A stretch of 64,000 nt of DNA from Prillingera fragicola (Eukaryota; Basidiomycota; Tremellomycetes; Trichosporonales; Trichosporonaceae): NCBI GenBank assembly GCA_002335605.1, contig BEDY01000006.1:744001-808000 (forward strand), in the 5' to 3' direction. Numbering within the stretch: the stretch's first letter is position 1; each line of letters opens with the position of its first letter. A program made the position numbers and the translations under genes. The notes under the pieces are model-generated. The model did no database searches. It saw nothing but the letters and a program-made list of their open reading frames with translations, and was not told the DNA's origin. Of this stretch, positions 12,601 through 23,570 are shown in pieces.

Positions 12601-12918
12601 GGTTCACACCGTGCTCAGCCGCAGCAACACGCTCAACAGCCGATCCGCTCTCACATGCACGAGCAGCATCGCGGCCACTCCCAGCTCACGCAGCAAAAGC
12701 TCCATGCTACGTCGCAGGGGCATGGCCAGGTGGCCAACCAACCCACTGTGATGCAGGCCCACATCGACATCGAGGCCAACGTCAATGTCAACCTCAGTGG
12801 CCTCGAGTCGAGCCCGCAACCTGGCCGCCACCATTCATCATCAGCCGCGTCGGCAGGGCATTTCGCTCTCCAGCCTGATGGAACGCAAGTGTGGGTCGTC
12901 TTTGGCGCCATGTCGTAA
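9695..12918 (+). CDS. Zn(II)2Cys6 transcription factor with expanded zinc-cluster loop
   Basis: Seven exons: 9695-10437, 10487-10710, 10761-11126, 11173-11510, 11547-11744, 11789-12183, 12234-12918, giving 982 residues. The cluster (about residues 193-250) is CGACRHRRVKC, then 32 residues, then CTNCQERGTNC. The C-X2-C-X6-C pattern is intact on both sides, but the middle loop is far longer than the usual 5-16 residues and rich in Glu. The cluster is followed by LKAAKQLRRGKRISEIE, a basic linker and dimerisation start common in basidiomycete factors. The long central region (LTREFFDSAFFRTFV, FSYAFVHESITVGLRGG) has the look of a fungal transcription-factor middle homology region. The C-terminus is His/Gln/Ser-rich, typical of an activation domain. 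Frame 9626 begins at TTG, so the ATG at 9695 is chosen. Target genes are unknown. Confidence 0.8.
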
Positions 12919-13602
12919 ACCCTGTTTCCGCCACAGTAGTTTCCTGTGCCACTTCCTCACTTTATCGGCGTCGCACTTCGACGACTGGATCTCGTCCGGC
13001 CTGCAACTGTGATAACACCCGACCCTAACCGAGCACACAAGCTTTTTCGGCCACCTCCTGCTCTGCCTCCATCACCATCCCTTGCTGCCGCCGTGTTTCG
13101 GAGTCCCACCATTCCGGATGCCGCAGCGGGCTGATTGGCGCTTGAAGATCCAGAGTATCCAAGAAACGCGGAACAAATCCGGCTTGAGCGGACTCTATTC
13201 TTGTTTTGGGATTCGAGCTTTGAATGACTTGTAACATTTCCTTATCATCGTCCCCTGTAGAGCTTGTACATGGCCAAGAGCCCAAGGAGAAGTACCATGG
13301 CAGATGCACACAAAGGATGATCTGTCCAGCTAGAGTGGGGTCTATACTGTGCTATGGACAGCGACGGACCACGAACTGAATACCCACTGACTGACAGGGA
13401 TGAGTTGGGATTCTTGTGACCTGCTTCAAACATACACCAAATACACATCCCAAAGCGCATCTATAAGCAGACTATGGGTATGCGGCGTCATATCCGCCGC
13501 ACAAGTCTAATTTGTTGTACAAGGTCAAAATGGCTCTGATACGAGTGTGCCGCACGACGCCATATTGCGCCGAGCGGTACCGCACAAGTGCCAGTGGGGC
13601 AT
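12919..13602. other. intergenic region between convergent genes
   Basis: About 680 bp separating the 3' ends of the Zn2Cys6 gene and the GATA-factor gene. It should hold both 3' UTRs. No open frame or RNA gene is recognisable. Confidence 0.5.
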
Positions 13603-16600
13603 CTAGCGCGTACCCAGCGACGACGCCAAAGACGTGTTTCCGCTTTCGTTGGCAGGAGCATCCGACGTGCGACGCTGGCGTTTGGGAATGGCGCTAGGAG
13701 CCGTACGGTCGGCCTGCGGGGAGGCAGGCTTGGAGCGTGTCGACTGTTTGCTACCTTTACGCGAGGTCGTCGTCTCTTTGGACAGCGGCTGGGCACGGTT
13801 CCTACAGAGCGTCAGCAATGGTACACCTTCAATCATGAGTATTACGCACCTCTTCTTAATCACATCTGTCTTCAAACTCAACGGACGCACAACGCCGTGA
13901 AGCTTGTAGAACAAACCACATGCGTTGCACAGGGGTTGCCCCTCGGGGTCACGACGCCAGAGCGGCGTGTTGGTTGTCTGGCAGTTGGTGCACATGGTCG
14001 GGTTCTCGGCGGTACCGCCCAGGGGATCGGCGGCCTCGCTCGTGGGTGTGGCATTGCCAGACCTGGCACCGCCCTTACCTGGACGAGATGAGGCTCCAGA
14101 TGGTTGGCGGCTGTGGGACTTGGACCCACTGCCACTGCCACTGCCACTGCCGCTCATTGACTGCATCTTGAGCGACTGCAGGTTGGGCGAGCTGTTTGAA
14201 CGCAGTGGTGGTCCACCAGGGAGGGACAGCCGCTCGCCCGGCTTGCTTGTGCTCAACTTCCTCGCGGCGGTAGTGGTTGAGCTGCTGCCGTTCTGTTGAG
14301 GTGACTGAGGCGAGAACGCGTTGTCCACGGGCTGCTGGGCTAGTGGCTGCAGGACGTCCGTGGGGTTGATATGCGTAAAGGGCATGGGCGCGTTCCCGTT
14401 GCCGTCATTGTTGAGGTACAGGTGCATGAGCTGCTGGAAGTCGAACGGGCTGTCGCCAGGTTGCTGAGAAGCCACCTGCGGCTGCTGGTCCAAAGCGTTG
14501 GAGAAGAGTGCCGTGTTGTCAAATGAACCGGCAGCGGCATCCTCGGCACTGTCAGGAGGCACGCCAAGTTGCGACCAGTCAATTGTGTTGCCGTTCGCTG
14601 TCTCGTGGCCGCTTTCAGCTCCGCCAAGGGCAGAGGGGCCAGCGGCAGCGTTGAGATCGAAGAAGTTCTCGTACGAATTGAGGTTGAACGTAAAGTTGGC
14701 CGAAGGGAACCCGGTGCTGCCCTCGGGCAGGGGGCGGTTGATGCCGCCATTGGGTGATGCCTCCGCAGGCCGCTTGCGGCTGTTGTTGATCGACAACAAA
14801 TGCTCGTCCTCTTCCCGGATAGTGTGATCAAAGCTCGTCTTGCGGATGCGACGGGGCAGCAGACCATACTGGGGGTCATAGTTCTCCTCAGTAGCCTGGT
14901 ACAACCCCGGCCCAGAGATTCCAGGCAGCGTGTGGTACTTGCCCTTGTTGTCGCGGCTGCTACTGCTGGACAGTGATTGCGAGAGATGCTCCGCGAACTG
15001 AGGGTCGTTCGACGGTGCCGACGTGGAGAACAGCTCGTATGACTGATCAGCCTCATCGTTTTCAAACGATACGCCATCCTTGCCGTTGGTGAACTGCTCC
15101 ATGTTGAGCTCCGACTTGAGAGGCTGCGACATGGCCATTTCCACTCCAGGAGCAACCCATGGAGGAAAGTTGTTCGGCATGGAACGCGCGAACGGAGCGA
15201 GCGACGCAGGCGAAGGGTTGACGCTGGGGGTAGAGTTGACGGTGTTACCGCTGTTACCGCGAGACAGCAAGCTGTGAGCATGCTGCTCATTGCCGGGGTC
15301 AAAGAACTGCTTTCCACCAAATGTGGTACGCGAACGGGAGCGAGAAGCGGCACGCCAATCAATGGCCATGCGCGAGCGCGAGCGGGATGCAGCTCGCCAA
15401 TCGACGTCCATGGCACTATAAAGTGTTAGCAGTTGATGGCAAAGTGTGAAGACTAGACATACCTCGAGTCCCGGTTGCCAGCACTAAAGCCCACCACGCG
15501 AGACTTGCCCTTGCGTCGGCCACGCTCTTCTTGGTCGGATTCGACAGGCTGCAGAACCGGCTCTGGCTGGGGGGCGGGCACGGGCATGGGCATGGGCACC
15601 GGCGGAGGGGCAAACTGCTCGCCACCGAATGGTTCTTCGCTGGGATCGTCGGGCTTCTTCATCGTCAGATGCATCATGCGCCATGTCAGGTTCTCCATGC
15701 GGTGGCCGTAAGGAAGCGTGTTCTTGGCTCGAGCGTACGCCTTCCAAACCTGGGTGGCAAGAGGATCCTTTTTGGCCATCTCCTCGGCTGTCATGTTGTC
15801 GGGAATGGCAGCAGGGCTTCCGGGATCGCCGCTCTGGGATGGTCGCCGGCCAGTAGTCAGGAATGGCGCAGCAGCAGAGGTCGTCGGGCTGGTGCTGAGG
15901 GGAGAAAGTGAACCGAAAAAGTCGTCGTTGAGAATCTCGGTCACAACGTCGCCCGACCGCTGTCGCGATCCTCCATTGTCGGCGGCTGGCGAAGAGGCCG
16001 CAGGGGTCGATGACATAGACTGGTGCATCTGCGGAGCCAGCGGCTGCGGGCTCTGAGTCTGCTGTCCAAGAGTCATGCCGAGACTCATTCCCATGCGGAT
16101 GGCCATTTCCAGTCCGGCAGGGCCGTACTGCGACAGCTGGTTGAGCGAGAAGCCCGCGGGAAGAGGAGGAAGAGCAGCCAAGTCCATCTTCTGAGGCCAC
16201 TGAGCATCGGGCTCCTTTGATGCCTGTCGAGATTCGCGAGCTGCTGGCGGTGCCGGTGTGGCAAAGGACGCGGAGCGAGGTGACGGCTTGGGCGGCGGGT
16301 GCTGGGGGGCCTCCTTTCGGCGAGGCTTGATTGGACGGAACTGCTTCGACGAGGACGAGGTCTGCTGCATTAGCACATGGCTCCACGCTGTTATACTCAC
16401 GTCTGCTGGGCTACTAACCCCGGCGTCACTACCAGCTGGTGTGGTATGCTGCTCCCCTTGCCATTGGTTTGCCGGTCTCTGCGTTCGACCCTGGGCGTAG
16501 CCAAATGAAGACGCAAAGTTCTGAGATGGTGAAGTGAGAGCACCTGAGCTTGCAGGCGTGGGCGCTTTGGAGGAAGAGTTGCTGAAAGTGTCGCCGCTTT

Positions 16601-17603
16601 GCTGCAGAGGCGATTCTGTTTGCTGCTGCATTCGCCTGGTTAGCAGGCTAGTCTGGCGCTGCTGTTCGATTTGGTGAGCCTGCTGAGCTTGCTGTGCCTG
16701 CTGCTGCTGCTGCTGTTGAGCTTGCTGCGCCTGCTGAAGCTGCTGAGCTTGCTGAACCTGTTGGATTTGCTGTGCCTGCTGCAGCATTTGCTGGAGCATT
16801 TGCTGCAATGCCTGTGGGTCCATGGACTCGAGCTGCGGGTTCGACGGAAGTTGAGTCTGAGGCTGGATCGCTGGCTGCGAGGGCGGCAGAGCCTGCAGAG
16901 GAACGTGCTGGGAGGCGGACGAACCAAACGAGGGGGCAGCCGGAGCCGGCTTTTGGCTCTGGTTGATCATGGCCATGAGCGTCGACATGACGTTGCTATC
17001 CAGCGTATCAGTGGATGTTCCACTGGGTGCGACGTTGGCAGCATCCTCTCCGCCAGTCATAAGCTGCTGGGGCGTTTGCTGAGATGTGGCCAAATTGTTC
17101 CAGTTTTGGTCTAGGGTGGCGAAATCAAACGGCTGGTCCTGCACAGACCACGGGGACAACGGCTGTTCCAGAGGAGTTGTCGATCCGGGCCCATTCTGCT
17201 GCTGACGAGCGGCATTGTACTGGGCAACAAAGCCCGAGCCTGCACTTGGGGTAAACGAGCTGGCAGACGTACCGAATGCGTTACTGTAGTCTACAGCGGT
17301 TGGGGTGGTGGACATTGCGCTCAAAAAGCTGTCCGAGTTGTTGGTCAAGCCATCAGGTTGAGGGGCAATGAATGGCCATTGGGCGGACTGGGACGAGCCC
17401 TGCTGCTGCTGTGGGAACATTGAGCGACTGGATGGCGATGCCGCCACCATGACAGGGCGAGCAGAACTTGACGTCGGACGACCGATTGATTGCGTGGGAG
17501 TTGGCTTGGCTGCCAACGGTGTCTTGGCCGCCGTCCCACCACTGTCCACTGTGAAACGACCCTTCTGGGAGCCGCTGTTCATACGCCATGGCTTTGCGTT
17601 CAT
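13603..17603 (-). CDS. AreA/Nit2/GAT1-type nitrogen-regulatory GATA factor
   Basis: Model, exons read from high to low: 17603-16401, 16364-15463, 15415-13850, 13801-13603, giving 1289 residues. Two signatures identify it. One is a DUF1752-type block ([20 protein letters not shown], about residue 605-630), found in AreA-class proteins. The other is a class IV GATA finger, CTNC-X17-CNAC (about residue 1175-1200), followed by [11 protein letters not shown]. Known role of the class: activates genes for use of secondary nitrogen sources when ammonium and glutamine are low. The middle carries a Gln/Ala-rich tract (residues near 300-350). After the third exon starts, an 11-residue Arg-Ser unit is repeated twice. 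The finger exon is joined to the tail by a 48-bp intron, in phase with the frame. The frame stays open upstream of 17603 without an ATG, so the true start could lie in an earlier exon. Confidence 0.87.
16690..16830 (-). repeat. CAG/CTG-rich trinucleotide tract inside the GATA-factor gene
   Basis: On the minus strand this encodes [20 protein letters not shown] followed by uninterrupted glutamines. The heptad-like spacing of Leu, Ile and Val suggests an amphipathic helix or coiled coil rather than a pure polyglutamine. The tract is likely to vary in length between strains. Confidence 0.7.
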
Positions 17604-19701
17604 CCTGCCAGCAGACGCAGTAGACGACGATCCGCCAGCGGCGGCGGCGCTACTGCCCGTCTGCGGACGTGGAGCAATGGGACGTGGAGCAAGTGGCCGA
17701 AGTCGACTGGCAGCAGACGCTGTAGAGCTGGTAGTCGACTGCGGGCTCGACTTGGAGCTGGTCGAGCGCGGGGATGGGCCGGCGAAGGGCGGGGATGGAG
17801 TGTTGCCGGAAATGATGGATGGTGTCACTTGGACAGGCAGACGAAAGAGTGTCTGTGAGGTGTGTGAGCATAGGCCATCAGCTACAACGGTCGTGGATGT
17901 CACCAAAGGTCTGGGCACTGTGTGGGAATGCCTTTCCGCGAGGTGATAGGCGGGAAACACTGTCAATTATGTCGACTAGACGGGCGTAGCATGTGTGGGC
18001 CAAAGCGTCAAGATCGCCTCGGGCCACAGGCGTGTGCACAAGACGTGAGCCGGACTCAGACGTCGACTCGGCGCTGCTGGCCCCGGTGTGACAAGGTGAC
18101 TCGACGCGATGCTTGCTCCATGCAGCGCCCGGCTACTCTACACCACACAGCCCTGCAACATGCAGCACCTACACACGAGGCAGAGCAGACAAGAAGAGGA
18201 GACGGCTTGGATGACGGTTGCGGCACATACCTGGGTGGCGGGGCGAGTTGCGCTCTAAGAAAGCTTGACCTCGCTAGCCGGCCGGATGACGGACAGAGAT
18301 GACGTGCTGTGTGCCGGTTTGCTGCAGGGGACGCAAGTTATTCACACGATGGATGCGTGCAAGAGGATGACTGCGCACAAGCGAGGTGGTGATGACACGG
18401 AAAGGTTCTCGATGGCGGCGCTTTGCAGAGTTGACGAGGAATGGGGAATGGAAGATAGTTGGAGCCAAAGTCGAATGAGCCGTCAGGGGCTTGTTGGGAA
18501 ACGGCGCGACTAGGGCAAAGGACGACGGACAAGGACGCAAACGATGCGTGAGACGCTAAAAAAAGTGTGTATGTGTGTCTTGTACGGATGCAAGGAAAGA
18601 ATGTTGGTACTGCCAAGCAACGATCAGGATGATGTTCGGATGGAGACGGGCAACGACCGAGCTTTGTGAGGGCCGTGAGGGTGTGGCCGGGGTGCCAAAG
18701 AGTTGGGCCACCAAAGTGCATCTGGCGGCGTAGGCACCGTTCACCACTCACCATGTTGGCGTGCGGCGAAACCTTTGCCTTGGGTGCTGCGTCCTGGTTG
18801 ACGAGTCGGCTGTAGCAGGTATACACAGCTGACCCAGGTACCAGGCAGCAGCGTTGTAACCCTACAGTTCCTGGAAAGACTGGGTTCTGCAGCACCAGAG
18901 TTCACTAGAGGCGCACGTCTACCGCCGCCACCCGCAGCCTTTGTCGCTTTGACCCATTTCTTGAGAGTTTGTGCTCTTCTCTCGGCCTATAGCTGCCTCT
19001 CTGCGGTCTCTGCTGTTGTTTTAGGGTCTCGCCATACTCCGACCAGACCCTGAGCAGGCATCGTGAATTCCACCACACAGATGCGAGCAGAGCTGCTATC
19101 TCTCGAGGCATCGACGAGCTGGTCGAGTCCCATTGGCTCCCTCTATCTCTGGCAACCGTCAAAAGCGGCAAACGGGTACCTACCAGGCCACAGAGGCCCG
19201 AAACGTGATCAATTACAGATGCAGAGCAGGCCCGACATCAAAATAAACCGCGGCCTCTGGCCTCTGGAACAATAATTTTCATTCCGGCTCGATTTGCCCG
19301 TGGTATGGCGTAGTCCGCTCAGTACGGCCGTCGAGATCATGGAGGAGACCAGGACGATACCGGAACTGTCATGACACCGTGATAGGAAATGGGGTACAGG
19401 AAGGCGGAGTTAGACACACAGTGCGCGTGTCAGCAAGGTCATACTGTAGCGTACACAGAGTCTGTCGGTTGGTGGCCTGATGGATCCCTGCTTGGCTCTC
19501 TAGAATTGCTGGTCATCCGACTGCATGCCCAGGGTTCCTACCAGATCTGGCGCACCTGCCAAGGCATTTTCCTTGCTCGGACTGGTTTGACAAAGCGGCC
19601 GCGGGGGCTATGGGCAAAGAGCTTGTGCATGTATGGTGTAAGTGGCGTATGTACAACAAAGAATCTACTTAGCAAGGCATCGACGGAATAATGGAACAAG
19701 C
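17604..19701. other. 5' region of the GATA factor and spacer to SEC15
   Basis: About 2.1 kb. On the minus strand a good donor (GTATGT, at 18230) and acceptor (CTCACAG, ending at 17853) suggest a 378-bp leader intron, so the mRNA leader is probably long. Short open frames at 18338-18895 (minus) lack coding character. From about 18950 to 19700 I see nothing beyond the expected 3' flank of SEC15. Confidence 0.4.
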
Positions 19702-22470
19702 TCAGCGCAGCAGGCCAACCTGGTTGGCCTCTGCCCGCCGCCGCTCCGCGACGGCTGGCTTGTTGGTGTACTGATTTCCGGCAGCAAGCTTGGACAGAAT
19801 GACAGAGAGGGTGGAGGGCTTGACAGACTGATAGGACACCTGGCGCAGGGTGGGGTCGAGGAAGGTAGGCACGGCCTCGTTCAGAATCATGTTGATCGAC
19901 TGGAGAGGTTAGGATCATTCCTTGGCCGCGCGGCACTCACTGTCTTGACCTCGTCAAACACCTGCCCCGGTCGTCCCAATCGCTGAACTTCGGCTTGGAC
20001 GAAAGCAACGTCCGTCAAAACATTGGCAAGAGCAGCTTCGTTGTATCGAGCCACCTCCTTGCCGCACAGCATACTCTGCCAAGTCAGCGGCATTCCACTT
20101 TGGTCCTGTACTCACCAAGAATCCCTTATTAATGGACTTGAGCGCATTCTCCCAGGCACGTGTTTTGAGCTCCTCGCTGAGAGCTATGAGCACTGAATCG
20201 ACATAGGCGGAGAGGAAAGTGATCATCTCAAACACATAGGTGTTGGCCTCGGCGTTCTGTGCAGGCATTCGCTTGGGAAGCCAGTCATACTCTGCCAGCT
20301 CGAAGAAGGACTCGAGCTTGGACGTGATGACCGCGTCGATGCGGTTTTGAGCCAAAACTAGGGTCTCTGCAAACGCCTGAGCCGATGCGAGCTTTATGGG
20401 TCCTCCGCGCTGTGTCGCACTGCCAATTATCAGCTAAGTTGCAGTAACAGACTTACCGTAGCTTCATCAGACTGGCCTCGAGCTCCTCGCACGCAACAGT
20501 GAAGTGCTCCACATTAATGACGACTTGTGCGATCTGAGACAGATTCTTCTCCTTTTTGACACGTTGAGCAATGCGATTGCTAACGTGGTTGGTAAGGAGA
20601 TCGTCCAAAGACTGCAGCGTCAGCAGAGCCAATTGGCCAAAACTCACTTTGCGCAGGACTTCGTCAAGGTCAACATGGTGCTGAGTGATTCCGTCCGTGA
20701 ACTGGTAGTATTGCTCGACGAAATTGCGAATGTTGATGCAACACATGGGGAAAGACTGGGAGAATGGCATGTCTTGAGGGAAGCCTTGCCTGTAGAGGGT
20801 CAGCACAGTTTGAACAGCTAGAACTCACATGGCCAACGACTCAGTTTCGCCCGTTGCCAGCCAGCAGACACCAGTGACCTGGTCAAACTCTGTCTGATCG
20901 TTGATCCTCATCGGCTGGTGGTCGTCGTCTGCCACAATCTGATTGTCAGGAGAGACAGTCATGAGTCACTCACGTGGTCAAAGTCGGCACTGAAAGTGCG
21001 CAGCAACAGCTGCGAGTAACGTTCCAACAATGTGATAAGCAAGCCATTGAGCTCCGCAATGTCATAGCCGTGACCCTGTGGGATTAACATATGTCCTTCA
21101 GCATTGCGTCTATGCTTACCTCGAGAGTTTGCACAAAGAGAAGAATGTTGGTCTTGCTTTCGAGAAAAACGTTCAGCTGGCTACAACCGTTGAGCCCCTG
21201 GCCGACCACGTCAATAATGCGACGGCACATTTCGTCCCACAGCTCATCGACATCCCGTTGCGAGCGGAACTCGGGAGCGCTGCGCAGAACTTGGGCTTCG
21301 ATGATGAAAAATCCAACCAGCTCCTTCATGAGGTCGGGCAGGGTTGTCGTGAGCGTCTCCGGCGTAGTGGCCGAGCGCGACGTGAGAATGAGATTGGCTT
21401 GGCGCATCCGATCCTCCTGGTAGTTGCGCTGAAGCTCTGGTTTGCAGTCCAGTGCTTCGTAAATGTGAATGCACTGGTATAGAGGTCGAAAGTCGATCTT
21501 AATCTGATCGTTATCGAGTGCGTCGAACTCTAGTCGCTCATTGTTCACGACCTCTAGAGCACCTCCGATGCGGGCCAGACGGACGACGCCATCCTTCTCG
21601 CGTTTAGCCTTCCAACGCTTTATGCGAGCCGCCATTTGGTCGGTAGCCAGTTTGCCAACAAGTGTGCTTGACTCGCGAATGTCCAGAAGCCACGACTTCG
21701 TGGACGCTGTAACCGCGTCCTTGATAGAGAGACGAAGTGAGGGCAGTGACGAGATGAGATGCAGGTAAAATGGCGTGTTTGAAATCGAGGGAGGCGGAAG
21801 ATGAGAAAGGTCTTCCAGCATCTGCATGTCAGCTATGACGCAGAGCGGACACGTACCCGGAGAGCTCCCCAGTACTTTTTGTCGCGTATCATGTCACCAA
21901 CGCGGTGTACGAGATCAAGGAGTCGCAGACATGTTTGAAGCGTCTCAATAGCGTCATCCATGTTACGCGCCACCTTCTTCTGCTCAAGCAGAGCTCGTTT
22001 CTGAGCGTGTCAGCGTCAGATAGCCAGGACGCGGTACCTTTTCACCCAGCGCACGCCCGACATCGCCCATTTGACCGTCAAGTTCGCCGATACGTTTGCG
22101 AAGATGACCCGTTCCCTGGCGAACGCTTGACAGCGTCAGAACCGAGGATACAAAGTCCTGCGTGGTCAGTGGCTCATCGACCCGTCGGCTCACCTCATAG
22201 TTGCCTTCACAGATCTTCTCGATCTCGCGCTCCTTTTCGTCCACAAAGCGATCCAAGCTGCGGAGATATAGCTGTTCACTATCTGTATCTTGAATAGACT
22301 TGATAAGTGGTGTGAGGGCCTCAAGGTTCTCGGCGGTGGACGACGTCGAGTCCAGCGTAATCTGCGGAACGGTTAGCTGACGCGCGCTCAGACCACGGCT
22401 GCTGGCGTACTTGTTGAAGCTGGAGCTCCAGCTCCGCGCTCGTAAAAGTCGGGCGCTGTTTGCGAATCAT
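19702..22470 (-). CDS. SEC15: exocyst complex component SEC15
   Basis: Twelve exons give 779 residues. Introns: 22362-22410, 22158-22193, 22001-22037, 21822-21856, 21076-21119, 20939-20973, 20790-20828, 20612-20647, 20420-20456, 20076-20115, 19900-19940. Recognised from Sec15 landmarks in order: IRDKKYWGALR and SWLLDIRESS in the N-terminal coiled/helical part; KELVGFFIIEAQVLRS in the middle; MPFSQSFPMCCINIRNFVEQ; ESFFELAEYDWLPK; and NMILNEAVPTFLDPTLRQVS near the end. Length is close to animal EXOC6 (about 800) and shorter than budding-yeast Sec15 (about 910). Known role: exocyst subunit that binds the Rab GTPase Sec4 on secretory vesicles and tethers them at the plasma membrane. A 35-36 bp intron inside the 20611-20789 region preserves frame, so it could be missed by automated calling. 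Confidence 0.88.
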
Positions 22471-22829
22471 GGTCGATAGCGATTAATGCCGGCTCTGCAG
22501 TTTAGCAAGAGTCGAAGCAACTCGATGTTGAAGTCGAACGAGCAGGTGACTTGGGGGTGTGGAGGTCCACCGTGTGACGTGCAACTGTAACAACACGGAC
22601 ATTTGGTTCCGCCCAGCCTGGAGCCTGGAGTGCGTGAGGCAACAGCCACAACACACGGCTGTAGCGCCACCACGCACACGTAATGGTACATTCATAAGGG
22701 AGACACTGCAGAATCTCTTCAATAAAGTGCAAGGTGTTCGTAGCTGTACGGTTCTTTGTCGTGGACGCACGCCTGTTTGTGCGTACGTGCCTGGAAAAAA
22801 ACACTGTGTGGACACACAAAAAACCACCG
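22471..22829. other. SEC15 promoter and tRNA upstream flank
   Basis: About 360 bp, with no recognisable gene. It holds the SEC15 leader (minus strand) and the upstream flank of the tRNA. Confidence 0.4.
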
Positions 22830-22918
22830 GCCCGTGTAGTCTAGCGGTTTATGATTTCTCACTTGTAGCCTATTAATTACAAATGAGACGGTCGGGAGTT
22901 CGAATCTCCTCTCGGGCT
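22830..22918 (+). tRNA. tRNA-Thr(UGU) with a short intron
   Basis: A cloverleaf can be folded by eye. The acceptor GCCCGTG pairs with CTCGGGC (one T-T mismatch). The D arm is GTCTAGCGG..., and the anticodon stem TCTCA pairs with TGAGA. The anticodon TGT is at 22864-22866, preceded by CT. The T stem GGGAG pairs with CTCCT around TTCGAAT. Between position 37 and the 3' half of the anticodon stem are 15 extra bases, placed where nuclear tRNA introns sit. A run of five T at 22923-22927 is a suitable RNA polymerase III terminator. Isotype is read from the anticodon only. Confidence 0.8.
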
Positions 22919-23570
22919 AACATTTTTGTGAGTTCTCTTCTTTTTGAATGCTGAGTCTGTGCAGGTTGGTGTCCGTGTAACTACAGGTATGCATTGTGTG
23001 TGGCGCGTGTGGCTTATGCACAGGAACGATACCTGTGATGTGGGTGGGTAAGTCGACAAGCTGTCGCGCAGAAAGAGGCCCGATGACGGAGACTGATGTG
23101 GCAGATGACCCTGTGTGTGTGTCCAGGCGTGGCGGGCGTCGAGGTGGTGTGTGTGTAGTTGTCAACACTCACAGCATGGAGGCCATTCGAGGGACGTGCA
23201 CACGACGTGAGTAACTTTCCTTTGATTCCGCTGTCCCCCATGTCACCTCCTTGTCTCCTCGCACCGTCTCCTTCTCTCTGTTGTCAACCCTCCCACACTC
23301 CCTTCCTCGGCTCTCTTCTTCTCTCTTGCATCAGTTCTCAACCACCCGCCCAGCTCTTGATCACTCCTCTTGACCCCTCTTGACCTTCAACCTTCTCTCT
23401 CTCTTAACACCTTCCTTTGGCACGGCCGTCTTCTTCGGTCACAGCTCGGCAACTCGCCACCCAGCGGCGGGTTCCAGGGCAGAGGCAGCATTGGTGTTAC
23501 CTAGTTGAACACCTCCGGTTTCCGACAATCCAAGCACTCTGGTGGGTTACTTGTTCATTCCCCTGAGGAT
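22919..23570. other. region between the tRNA and the Mei2-like gene
   Basis: Contains the poly-T terminator of the tRNA, then GT-rich sequence and a long pyrimidine-rich run (about 23220-23440) typical of a fungal promoter or leader. No gene seen. Confidence 0.4.

Noticed and set aside
14340..15416. 358-codon second minus-strand frame in the GATA-factor gene
   Set aside because: It is the shifted reading of the same exon; it lacks the finger and consists of Ser/Thr/Arg-rich shadow sequence.
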